Positions 17,453 to 24,956 of a DNA stretch of 37,348 bases are shown here, piece after piece. The first letter of the stretch is position 1. Each line of letters begins with the position of its first letter. Origin of the DNA: GCA-020356105 sp964347475 (GTDB lineage Bacteria > Pseudomonadota > Alphaproteobacteria > UBA8366 > JADFVY01); the NCBI GenBank assembly GCA_964347475.1, contig CAYFYY010000040.1, positions 1-37,348 on the forward strand. The letters run 5' to 3'. Made by a program: the position numbers and the translations under genes. Below the pieces are notes generated by a model. That model saw nothing but the letters and a program-made list of their open reading frames with translations, was not told the origin of the DNA and did not search any database.

Positions 17453-17517
17453 CCCGTCGGCGACACACTGTCTACCGAACGATACAGCGCTGTCTCTTTT
17501 GCGGACACCGAGTTCCC

Positions 17518-18096
17518 TCATTGAAGCAGCCTGGCCAGGGTCAAGGCATCCGGATGCCTTGTGACGGGCAGTCCTTCGGCGCGCTGGAATGATTCAATTC
17601 CGGCCCGGCTGACCGGGCCGTCGATGCCGTCGACCGAGCCTTTGTAATGTCCGCGGGCCTTCAGGGCCTTCTGAATGCGGCGCCACAGGTCCGCACCAAC
17701 GACGGGCTTGTCGGTGGCGGAGGCAGGATTGGCGCGAACCCTGCCGGAATCGAGGGCGCTTGCGACGGCGATCGCGGCAAACGCGATCGAGTGCTCCGGA
17801 TTGGTCTGACAGTGCCTGACCAGTCGCACTTCCAACTCGTCCAGCGACGCCCCTGCGGTGACGTCGTACGTATCGGGAACGAGTTGATTGTAGGCTGAAA
17901 GATAACCGTTGAACCAGCTTCGCGTCACGGCACGCAGCGCGGGTTGTTCGGTTCGCGGCCCAACGTAGTTACCACACGATTCCAGCCCCACTCCCCTGAC
18001 AGCGAAATGGCCCTCGGGATCGGCAGCGACGGCCGCCGTGGACAGCCAGCAGACGGCCGCCACCTGGCAGCCGAAACGAAACAGACGTGCAGACAT
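17518..18096 (-). CDS. Secreted protein with C-terminal peptidoglycan-binding domain
   Basis: This 192-residue protein has a signal peptide (to about residue 25). A helical middle part follows (RGVGLESCGNYVGPRT, then LVRHCQTNPEHSIAFAAIAVASAL) with two cysteines that could pair, resembling small periplasmic Rap1a/HdeA-like domains. The C-terminal 60 residues form a PG_binding_1 domain (IQKALKARGHYKGSVDGIDG, GIESFQRAEGLPV). The ATG at 18096 has AGGAG close upstream. A near-consensus sigma-54 site lies about 53 bp before it, divergent from that of the repeat-protein gene, so it may be a cell-wall-anchoring accessory of the same system. That link is inferred. Confidence 0.8.
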   Translation of the reverse strand: MSARLFRFGCQVAAVCWLSTAAVAADPEGHFAVRGVGLESCGNYVGPRTEQPALRAVTRSWFNGYLSAYNQLVPDTYDVTAGASLDELEVRLVRHCQTNPEHSIAFAAIAVASALDSGRVRANPASATDKPVVGADLWRRIQKALKARGHYKGSVDGIDGPVSRAGIESFQRAEGLPVTRHPDALTLARLLQ

Positions 18097-18148
18097 CGCT
18101 CCTGCCTTCCTTCCTTGGTTACCACGATCGTTTTGCCGCCAATTCTAT

Positions 18149-18163
18149 TCAAACTCTGTGCCA
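18149..18163 (-). promoter_or_regulatory. Near-consensus sigma-54 promoter, leftward
   Basis: Read leftward, TGGCACAGAGTTTGA keeps GG and the ten-base spacing but has GA instead of GC at the -12 element. The GAGT-TTG portion is identical to the promoter at 17068. It would give a leader of about 40 nt for the gene at 17518-18096. Confidence 0.5.
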
Positions 18164-18324
18164 GACCCTGCGCTTCTGGCTGAGCGGGAGACACGAAAAC
18201 CGTACACAACTCATACAGACTGTTTCCACTTGCAGCCACTTTCCGACAGAGCTGCCAACGCTGAGTTCGGCACTCGACAGGCAGAAGAATCACAAAAACA
18301 ACCAGTTATTCGATCGCGCCCGGC

Positions 18325-18340
18325 ATGGCACGCCGCTTGC
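18325..18340 (+). promoter_or_regulatory. Sigma-54 promoter of the repeat-protein gene
   Basis: ATGGCACGCCGCTTGC matches TGGCACG-N4-TTGC exactly, with GG at 18327-18328 and GC at 18339-18340. The start would be near 18352, giving a leader of about 120 nt before the ATG at 18470. The 373-bp gap (18097-18469) thus holds two divergent sigma-54-type sites, with possible activator sites between them. Confidence 0.85.
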
Positions 18341-18469
18341 CTGATTCGTTGCCGTACAGCGAGGCCAGCGCCGGCTTGACCGGACAGACGGCCTCCCGGT
18401 GTTCGCCGCACAGCCCGTAAGAGGACCCGGCGACGCCACATGCAACCTGACTCGCAAAGGGGACAACGG

Positions 18470-20050
18470 ATGTACAGGAACATACTACTGAGTGGCGTCT
18501 CCGCCTTCGCGCTCGTCCTGGGCTTGTCGGCCTCGGCCATCGCGGACGGCGATGGCGCCATCGCCATCATCAACGCCGATATGAGCAACGGCGATCCCAT
18601 GCCAATGCCCGATGAAACCGTATCTGGCAACATCGCCATGGATGCTGGCAGCACCCGCCTCAACACCGTGCTGAACAGCTACAACAATGCCGCTGGCATC
18701 ACGCATGTGCAGCAGAACAACGGCAGCAACAACGCCATCCAGGCTGCGACAGCAGCGCAGGCCAACATGACCGGCAACGTTCCGATCTTGACGGGCGCCG
18801 CTGCGTTCTCGGCGACCTTTGGCAACGCCACCGAGAACTTCGGAGGCCTGCGCGACAATCTGATCCGGAACAGCTTCCGAGGCTATTACGGCGTGGCCAC
18901 GGTGCAGCAGAACAACGGCGATCACAACGAGATCGGCGCGGCCACCGCGGTGCACACCAACACCGGCGGCCTTAGCAACTCGAACCAGGTCGCCTTTACG
19001 CAAGGCACCACGGCGGCCCAGATCGGCATCTTTCAGCTCCCGCTGTTGGACAACGGGTCGGACAGGAGCAACACGATCAATCCGTCTTTCGTGGATGCCA
19101 GCGCAATCGCGACGGTGCAGCAGAACAACGGCAACGGCAACGCAATCTCGTCCGCGACGGCCGTGGCCGGAAATCTCGGCAGCGGCAATGTCACCCAGGC
19201 CGCGCTCGCCCTCGGCGGCGTCGGTCCGGCTTTGACGGGCGATTTCAGCCGCGACCGCGACAACCTGATCATGAACAGCTACACCCGCTATAGCGGTGTC
19301 GCGACGGTTCAGCAGAACAACGGTGATGTCAACGTGCTCGGCGTGTCGACGGCGGTGACCGCCAATATCGGGCCGGGGCTGCAAGACAGCACCAACGCGC
19401 TGAACAACAACCAGGTGACCCAGCTGGCCGGCACGCTCGGCGCTGTCGCTGGCGCCCTTGCGTTTGACGTCGATTCGGTTGACCCTGGTGGAAATATCTT
19501 GGGGTTCCGCGACAACACCATCCTTAACTCGTTCGGCAGGGCGAACGGTGTCGTCTCGGTTCAGCAGAACAATGGCAGCAACAACGTGATGCTGATCGCC
19601 AACGCGGTTCAGGCCAACGTCGATACCGGCGGTCCGCGCAACCTCAACGGCAATGACAATGTCAACCAGATGGCCGTCACCGTCGGCGGTACGGTGGAGA
19701 ACAGCGCTGCCGAGGTTGGCTTCGCTTTGACGCCGCCGCCGAGCCACCGGGAGAACCTGATCGAGAACTCCTTCAACGGCTTCTCGGGGGTCGCCACGGT
19801 GCAGCAGAACAACGGCGACAACAACGTGATCGGCGCAGCCAGCGCCGTCGTGGCGAACGTGAACGGCGACGACAAGACCGATACGGCAACCTCCATTGCT
19901 GCCACGGCGGGCGCAGCGGTCGGCAACCTGGCCGACGAAACCCTGAGCGGAGCCAACCGCGACAACCTGATCGATCCCTCGTTCGTGGGCGCGACAGGCG
20001 TGATCTCGCTGCTGCCGCCCGAGAGCTCGAGCCGCGTGGCCGCTGCGTAG
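18470..20050 (+). CDS. Secreted tandem-repeat protein, amyloid-like (main part)
   Basis: From the ATG at 18470 (AGGGG upstream) the product has 526 residues. A signal peptide (MYRNILLSGVSAFALVLGLS, cleavage near residue 25) is followed by at least six repeats of 64-84 residues. The consensus is DNLIxNSFxxxxGVATVQQ then NNGDNNVIGAATAV, alternating Asn/Gln-rich cores with Ala/Val/Thr strands. This regular Gln/Asn spacing resembles functional-amyloid subunits such as curlin and FapC. The frame ends in a TAG at 20048, inside what should be repeat seven; repeats continue in another frame at once, so the gene is probably interrupted there or misassembled. An exact sigma-54 promoter lies upstream. 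Fibre formation is inferred. Confidence 0.8.
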   Translation: MYRNILLSGVSAFALVLGLSASAIADGDGAIAIINADMSNGDPMPMPDETVSGNIAMDAGSTRLNTVLNSYNNAAGITHVQQNNGSNNAIQAATAAQANMTGNVPILTGAAAFSATFGNATENFGGLRDNLIRNSFRGYYGVATVQQNNGDHNEIGAATAVHTNTGGLSNSNQVAFTQGTTAAQIGIFQLPLLDNGSDRSNTINPSFVDASAIATVQQNNGNGNAISSATAVAGNLGSGNVTQAALALGGVGPALTGDFSRDRDNLIMNSYTRYSGVATVQQNNGDVNVLGVSTAVTANIGPGLQDSTNALNNNQVTQLAGTLGAVAGALAFDVDSVDPGGNILGFRDNTILNSFGRANGVVSVQQNNGSNNVMLIANAVQANVDTGGPRNLNGNDNVNQMAVTVGGTVENSAAEVGFALTPPPSHRENLIENSFNGFSGVATVQQNNGDNNVIGAASAVVANVNGDDKTDTATSIAATAGAAVGNLADETLSGANRDNLIDPSFVGATGVISLLPPESSSRVAAA

Positions 20051-20530
20051 CGGGCTCGCCTGCATCGGCGGAGGTGTTTCAGGCCACCAATGCGATCGTG
20101 GTCAACGAGGACAACGTCGATCCGTTCTCTCCCAGTGCAAGCAACGCCGCGGCCGGCATCGCGCAGGTTTCGGGGAACAGGGCAGCCGATCACCCGAACA
20201 CGGATCGCGTGAACACCATCGCCAACCGTTCGTTCAACAATGCCCACGGGGTGATGACGGTTCAACAGAACAATGGCGACAACAACGTCATGGGGGCGTC
20301 CAACGCGGTCGCCATCGATCATAACGGTGCAAACGGCTGGGGCGCCGGCTTGTCGGTTGCGGCGCTCAACGCGGTCGTCACCGGCAATACCTCGGTGATC
20401 AGCTCGACCTCTGCGCTTCCGGGCTATCAGAACACAGTCGTTTCGTCGTTCACCGGAGCATCGGGGGTAATGACGGTACAGCAGAACAATGGCAACAATA
20501 ACGCCATCCAATCTGCGATCTCCGTTACCG
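18660..20530 (+). repeat. Tandem coding repeats with VQQNNG core
   Basis: Core repeats encoding V-Q-Q-N-N-G begin at about 18707, 18902, 19115, 19307, 19559, 19799, 20260 and 20476; the copy expected near 20010 is disrupted. Spacing is 192-252 bp, always a multiple of three between neighbours in the same frame. Third-position differences between copies (GTG/GTT, AAC/AAT) show the repeats are old and kept by selection on protein. Confidence 0.88.
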
Positions 20531-20544
20531 CCAACACACCGTGA
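20074..20544 (+). CDS. Continuation of the repeat protein in another frame (C-terminal part)
   Basis: The frame from a GTG at 20074 encodes VFQATNAIVVNEDNVDPFS, then two more repeats: RVNTIANRSFNNAHGVMTVQ with NNGDNNVMG, and QNTVVSSFTGASGVMTVQQN with NNGNNNAIQ. It ends SAISVTANTP. It has no signal peptide and begins in mid-repeat, so it is best read as the last third of the gene at 18470, separated by a one-base frame change and a foreign-looking stretch (20010-20073). If both parts are one gene, the whole product is about 690 residues. A separate translated protein is unlikely. Confidence 0.7.
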   Translation: MFQATNAIVVNEDNVDPFSPSASNAAAGIAQVSGNRAADHPNTDRVNTIANRSFNNAHGVMTVQQNNGDNNVMGASNAVAIDHNGANGWGAGLSVAALNAVVTGNTSVISSTSALPGYQNTVVSSFTGASGVMTVQQNNGNNNAIQSAISVTANTP

Positions 20545-20647
20545 CCTTGGATTTGGGCCGGTGGGCGCTGCGTGCGTCCGCCGGCACCACTTTCCTCTCT
20601 TTCGGGGAATCGCAGACCAAGGCGTAGGGGAATTGAAGGAGATCGCC

Positions 20648-21004
20648 ATGTGGAGGACAGCCAGTCGGGGGTTAGCCGCTGTCGCCGGTATGGCGACGGC
20701 TGTTACATTGGGGTCCATCCAGGGTTTGGCCGCCGACCCGATCGATGCGGCATGGGTGGCACTCCCGGAAGCCGAATTGGCCGATGAACGTGCACGCGGC
20801 GTCGTGCAGGATTTCGAGATGTCCGCCGAACTCAACGGTGGCACCACGCAGATCGACGGCGCGGTGATGTCGAACAACATCGCCGGAAACGCATTCGCCG
20901 AGTCGGCCGGAATCGTCAACGTGATCCAGAACAACGGCAACCAGGCCATCATCCAGAACGGGGTTGTCGTCAACGTGAACGTCTATCAGAACGCGGCACC
21001 GTAG
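20648..21004 (+). CDS. Small secreted protein with one related repeat
   Basis: The 118-residue product starts at 20648 after GAAGGAGA. It has a signal peptide (MWRTASRGLAAVAGMATAVT, cleavage near residue 29), then LPEAELADERARGVV, a weak relative of the EL..(I/M)RG motif of its neighbours. Residues 75-112 (NNIAGNAFAESAGIVNVIQN, then NGNQAIIQNGVVVNVNV) match one unit of the large repeat protein. A single-repeat partner of a multi-repeat protein could act as a minor subunit or nucleator, as FapB or CsgB do; this is an analogy. It is followed closely by the C39 peptidase gene on the same strand. Confidence 0.75.
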   Translation: MWRTASRGLAAVAGMATAVTLGSIQGLAADPIDAAWVALPEAELADERARGVVQDFEMSAELNGGTTQIDGAVMSNNIAGNAFAESAGIVNVIQNNGNQAIIQNGVVVNVNVYQNAAP

Positions 21005-21037
21005 AGTGGTGGATCCGGGCCGCGGAAGGGGAGAAGC

Positions 21038-21745
21038 ATGCGAATCAAGTCCGTCTCCGGTTTTGGCGCGGTCGTGTTGATCGCGGCGGCGCCCTGGCTG
21101 GCGGGATCGGTGGCGTCAGCGGGCGAGGTATCGGTCGCCGGCATCGGCGGCGTGTTCAACGTACCGGTGGTCAGCATCCGCGAAGCCCGCTTCAAGAACG
21201 TCGTCCGCCAGCGTTACGACTTCAGTTGCGGTTCCGCCGCCGTGGCGACGCTGCTGACTTACCATTACGGCCGGCCGACGACGGAGCAGGAAGTTTTCCG
21301 CACGATGTTCACGCAGGGCGATCAGGACAAGATTCGCACGGAAGGCTTCTCGCTGCTCGACATGAAGGACTACCTGGCCGGCCGGGATATGCGGGCCAAC
21401 GGCTATCGCGTCGGACTCGAAAAGCTGGCGGAGAACGGTATACCGGCAATCGTCCTGATCAACACCAACGGATACCTTCACTTCGTGGTGGTGAAGGGCA
21501 TCGACGCGGACAACGTCCTGATGGCCGATCCGGCGCAGGGGAACACGATCGTCGCCCGCTCGGAGTTCGACCAGATGTCCAACGGCATCCTGTTCGTCAT
21601 CCTGGATGAATCCGAGATCGCCCAGAAATCCTTCAACGTAGAAGATGAATGGCTGGTCCGGGCGAAGGCGCCGCTGGGCACCGCGCTGATGCGCAGTGGC
21701 CTGGCGGAATTCGGCCTCACCCTGCCCGGTCGCAACGAGTTTTAG
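21038..21745 (+). CDS. Sec-exported C39-family cysteine peptidase
   Basis: This 235-residue protein has a signal peptide (to about residue 28) and a papain-like C39 domain. Q58 and C64 lie in RQRYDFSCGSAAVATLL, with the five-residue spacing usual for the oxyanion glutamine and catalytic cysteine. H148 is in YLHFVVVKGI and D164 in LMADPAQGNT. C39 peptidases normally cut after a double glycine, but most are fused to an ABC exporter; this one stands alone and would work in the periplasm, as FapD of the Fap amyloid system is thought to. Likely substrates are the neighbouring secreted proteins with EL..(I/M)RGG motifs. GGAAGGGGAG precedes the start. Confidence 0.88.
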   Translation: MRIKSVSGFGAVVLIAAAPWLAGSVASAGEVSVAGIGGVFNVPVVSIREARFKNVVRQRYDFSCGSAAVATLLTYHYGRPTTEQEVFRTMFTQGDQDKIRTEGFSLLDMKDYLAGRDMRANGYRVGLEKLAENGIPAIVLINTNGYLHFVVVKGIDADNVLMADPAQGNTIVARSEFDQMSNGILFVILDESEIAQKSFNVEDEWLVRAKAPLGTALMRSGLAEFGLTLPGRNEF

Positions 21746-21755
21746 GGGAACTGTG

Positions 21756-22316
21756 ATGAACGCGAGATCTTTCGGCACCGACCGTGGCGTCGTGTTGCGT
21801 AGGTTTTGCACTGCGTTGGGGACGGCGGTGATTTTGCTGGCCGGTGCGGGAATGTCCCTGCCGGCCCAGGCCGCGGCGCTGACGAGTTTCGAGAATCTGA
21901 CGCCGGTCAGCGAAACCGAGCTGGCCGAAATGCGCGGTGGATTCGTTCTGCCGAACGGCATGGTCGTCAATGTCTCGCTGGAGTTCCATACCGTGGTGAG
22001 CGATGCGAGCGGCAGCGGCGTCCCGCTGGCGCAGGAAGATTTCAGCTTCGACGAAACCACGCTCGTCGGGAGCGGCGTTGTCTACACCGTCACCGTGGAT
22101 CCGGGCGACGGTACACCGGCGATCGAAATTACCCCGCAGATGACAACGGACATCACCGGGGTGGTCACCGTGATTCAGAACAACGTGAGCGAGATCGCGA
22201 TCATGAACACCGCGACGCTCAACCTGGATCTGCTGAACGCCGCGGTGGCCCAGCGCCTGTTCCAGTCGCACAGCTTCACGATGCAGATGCGCACGCTCGG
22301 CGTTCTCGGTCTGTGA
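21756..22316 (+). CDS. Secreted protein with double-glycine motif and one QNN repeat
   Basis: The 186-residue product starts at 21756, ten bases after the peptidase stop, so the two are probably translated together. It has a signal peptide (FCTALGTAVILLAGAGMSLP, cleavage near residue 40). LTPVSETELAEMRGGF follows, with E56, L57, M60, G61 and G62, a textbook double-glycine leader pattern (E-8, L-7, M-4, G-2, G-1). A later segment, DITGVVTVIQNNVSEIAIMN, resembles the repeat of the large protein. A C39 cut after G62 would release a product of about 124 residues. I know no named family. Confidence 0.75.
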   Translation: MNARSFGTDRGVVLRRFCTALGTAVILLAGAGMSLPAQAAALTSFENLTPVSETELAEMRGGFVLPNGMVVNVSLEFHTVVSDASGSGVPLAQEDFSFDETTLVGSGVVYTVTVDPGDGTPAIEITPQMTTDITGVVTVIQNNVSEIAIMNTATLNLDLLNAAVAQRLFQSHSFTMQMRTLGVLGL

Positions 22317-22367
22317 GACTATAGACGGAACTGCCACTTCTCCCTGCCGGGGACTGGATTTCGGAGT

Positions 22368-22405
22368 CTGCCGGCATGACGCCGCCGGCAGAATCCGCCG
22401 GCGGC
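22368..22405. terminator. Overlapping hairpins between convergent genes
   Basis: CTGCCGGC pairs with GCCGGCAG (22368-22391), and GCCGCCGG pairs with CCGGCGGC (22381-22405); the two stems overlap and exclude each other. They lie between the convergent secreted-protein and outer-membrane genes. There is no long U-run, so termination strength is uncertain. Confidence 0.5.
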
Positions 22406-22414
22406 CGCGTGCGA

Positions 22415-23515
22415 TCAGAACAGGTTGAACCGGATCGGGATGCGCAGCAGAACGCGGGCATCCGGCGCTTCGTCGGTCGCGCCCAGGCTGACGTTGAGAT
22501 TGTACGAGACCCGCTCGCTGACCCGGTAGGACACGCCGAACAGCAGGGAGCCGACCTGCAGGTCGGTGCCGTCGATGTCCACGCCGTCCTGCTTCGACTT
22601 GAAGACGTAATTGTGCTCGTAGCCGATGCTGAACGACGCCCGTTCGTTGATGCCGTAACCCATGCCGAAACTGACCCGGGCGGCATCTCCGGGATCGATC
22701 TTGCCGAATGGGGTCCCGTTCACCGTCCCGACATCCCGCTCAATGTTCCACAGGTATCCGAAATTTGCGAAGAACACCGCGGGATCAGACGGAAACAGGA
22801 CGGTCAGGCTCGGCTCCACCGCCCAGAAGCCCGTGCCGGTCGGAAGTTCCGTCTCGAGACCATCGGCATCGAGTGGCACCTCGAACGGATCTTCACCGGT
22901 TGGGGCTCTTCCCCGAAGATTGGCGACATAGAAGGCGCCGCCGCCTTGCGGAGCGTTGATCTGGTAGTGCAGCCCGAACTCGACATCGCCCAGCCCGGCG
23001 CCCTCGACATCCGTGTACGCATCCTGGTCGGCACCGGTGCCAGCCGGCCGGGCCGTCAGGCTGTCGTAGCGGTACACATACGGGACCCGCACGTCGACTT
23101 CGAGGCGGTCGGTCAACCCGTAGCGCGCAGTGAGCGCCGCTGTCGCCATATTGCGGTCGACCTGCCGGATATCGATACTGCCGACGGTGATCGCCGGGAT
23201 GACGGTGTACCCTTCCAGAATGACCCTGTTGAGCGACCAGGTGGAGTATTCGAATTGCGGCTCCAGGATCAACGTGCCCTTCGGGGTCAGCACGCCGGTG
23301 AACTGCGAGATGGACGGCACCTCGATTGCCCTGTCGTTGGAGGCTGGCTGGCCGACGGGTTTGGTGTCCTGGGCGTGGGCCATGCCGGCCATGGCCAGAA
23401 AGGCACCGGCGCTGGCGTACAGCCACAGGCAAGCGTGCGCGGGGCCCGCCTGCATTGGCCGTGCGGCGGCGGGCCTTGGGTTGGCATCGGACGCGTCGAA
23501 TCTGCGGTGTCGCAT
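22415..23515 (-). CDS. Outer-membrane beta-barrel protein (transporter-like)
   Basis: The ATG at 23515 follows GAGGAGG by six bases; an ATG 12 codons earlier lacks this. The 366-residue product has a long basic N-terminus and a signal peptide ending AMAGMAHAQD. It then has many alternating amphipathic strands (GTLILEPQFEYSTWSLNRV, ATAALTARYGLTDRLEVDVR, RVSFGMGYGINERASFSIGY) and ends RIPIRFNLF, with the C-terminal Phe typical of outer-membrane barrels. It looks like the phenol-degradation MetA/transporter group. Its position, convergent with the repeat-protein genes, suggests it could export them, as FapF does, but no coiled-coil plug like that of FapF is visible. Confidence 0.82.
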   Translation of the reverse strand: MRHRRFDASDANPRPAAARPMQAGPAHACLWLYASAGAFLAMAGMAHAQDTKPVGQPASNDRAIEVPSISQFTGVLTPKGTLILEPQFEYSTWSLNRVILEGYTVIPAITVGSIDIRQVDRNMATAALTARYGLTDRLEVDVRVPYVYRYDSLTARPAGTGADQDAYTDVEGAGLGDVEFGLHYQINAPQGGGAFYVANLRGRAPTGEDPFEVPLDADGLETELPTGTGFWAVEPSLTVLFPSDPAVFFANFGYLWNIERDVGTVNGTPFGKIDPGDAARVSFGMGYGINERASFSIGYEHNYVFKSKQDGVDIDGTDLQVGSLLFGVSYRVSERVSYNLNVSLGATDEAPDARVLLRIPIRFNLF

Positions 23516-23886
23516 TGCTGCCTCCTCGCTCTGATTCCGTTTGCCCGCCAATCAACCAACGGTAGGCGGATCTGGTGACATTTGTTGCTCTTCGGATGGA
23601 ACTGGCTACGCGGACGGAACCAATGTATCGGAACCCTGACTGTCATCACTCTATCGCGAAAGGGCGGGCGGTTCTAGCTCGCATTTCCGGTGTGCCGACG
23701 CGGTCGACCACGCGCGCCGACAATCGGGAGGAGGTAGGGCGGCACGGAATTGCAGGCGCCGCGCACCCGGTCCTTCCGGTCGCACGCCGGGGATGGTAAG
23801 CTTTCGGGCATCACCGGGGCGCCGGCGCGTTCGGCCGCCCGGCGAAAAAGACAACCAAGAACAAACGGTTGACGGGGAGAAACGTG
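23516..23886. other. Intergenic region without a recognisable gene
   Basis: This 371-bp gap lies between the divergent outer-membrane and Sel1 genes. I see the ribosome-binding sites of both flanking genes, but no RNA gene, strong hairpin with a T-run, or sigma-54 site in either direction. Promoters for both neighbours presumably lie here. Confidence 0.6.
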
Positions 23887-24948
23887 ATGAAACGACCGAT
23901 CGCCCTTGCGCTCCTGCTGGGTCTCTCGGCGGGTGCGTGGGAGGCCGCGCAGGCCCGCGAGACGCCGGGCGAGGCGATCCTCGAACAGGAGACGGAGCCC
24001 GCACTCGAGCGCGGCATCGCCGCACTGCGGGAGGGCGACTACGCGACCGCGCTCGATGTGTTCACGCCGCTCGCCGAGGCCGGCGACCTGAAGGCGCAGC
24101 TCTATCTCAGCTGGATGTACGAACAGGGCCACGGGACGGCGAAGGACGAGGCGGCCGCGGCGCACTGGACTGGCCTTGCCGCGAAGCAGGGCTTTGCCCG
24201 CGCACAGAACAGCCTCGGCGCGCGACACGAGCGCGGCCTCGGGGTCGCCCGCGATGTCGCGGCGGCGGCACGCTGGTACCGGCGCGCCGCAGAGCAGGGA
24301 CACGCGCAGGCGCAGGCCAATCTCGCGCGGCTGTACAAGGACGGGATCGGCGTCGCCCGGGACGACCGGATGGCCGCCGACTGGTACCGCAAGGCCGCCG
24401 GGCAGGGATTCGCCCCGGCGCAGGTGATCCTCGGCTACCTCTATTCGAGCGGCCGCGGCGTTGCGCGGGACCACGAAGCGGCGGCGCGCCTCTATCGCGA
24501 GGCCGCCGTCCAGGGCGATCGTCGCGGCCAGTGGCTCCTCGGCGTCATGCTCCAGGCCGGGCGCGGCGTCCGGCGTGATATCGAAGAAGCGGCACGGTGG
24601 TTCGAGGCGGCGGCGGCGCAGGGTCTGGCCGATGCCCAGAACAGCCTCGCGGGGCTGTACCGCCATGGTGAGGGCGTCGCGCCGGATCTCGACGAGGCGG
24701 TGCACTGGTACCGGCTGGCGGCCCGGCAGGGCCACGCCGACGCGCAGTACCTCCTCAGCCTCGTCTACGTGCTGGGCGAGGGAGTCGGCCGCGATCTCGT
24801 GACCGCCTATGCCTGGATGTCGCTCGCCGCCGGCAACGGCCACGAGACGGCGCGCGACCGCATGACGCTGTTGGAGAGCGAGTTGACGGCGTCCCAGATC
24901 GTCGACGCGCGGAAACTGGCGGTGACGCTCGGCGGCAGAGCGCCCTGA
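23887..24948 (+). CDS. Secreted Sel1-repeat protein
   Basis: The 353-residue protein has a signal peptide (MKRPIALALLLGLSAGAWEA, cleavage near residue 23). A TPR-like start (ALREGDYATALDVFTPLAEA) is followed by about seven Sel1 repeats of 36 residues, each like AQNSLGARHERGLGVARD then AAAARWYRRAAEQGHA. Such helical solenoids act as protein-binding scaffolds in the periplasm or at the envelope. GGGGAG precedes the ATG at 23887. The stop lies eight bases before the dehydrogenase gene, so the two may be co-transcribed, though a shared function is not apparent. The binding partner is unknown. Confidence 0.9.
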   Translation: MKRPIALALLLGLSAGAWEAAQARETPGEAILEQETEPALERGIAALREGDYATALDVFTPLAEAGDLKAQLYLSWMYEQGHGTAKDEAAAAHWTGLAAKQGFARAQNSLGARHERGLGVARDVAAAARWYRRAAEQGHAQAQANLARLYKDGIGVARDDRMAADWYRKAAGQGFAPAQVILGYLYSSGRGVARDHEAAARLYREAAVQGDRRGQWLLGVMLQAGRGVRRDIEEAARWFEAAAAQGLADAQNSLAGLYRHGEGVAPDLDEAVHWYRLAARQGHADAQYLLSLVYVLGEGVGRDLVTAYAWMSLAAGNGHETARDRMTLLESELTASQIVDARKLAVTLGGRAP

Positions 24949-24956
24949 TCCCGACC

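Noticed and set aside
18660..20530. Regularly spaced DNA repeats resembling a CRISPR array
   Set aside because: Spacing is 192-252 bp, in coding frame, with third-position variation; these are protein repeats and there are no cas genes.
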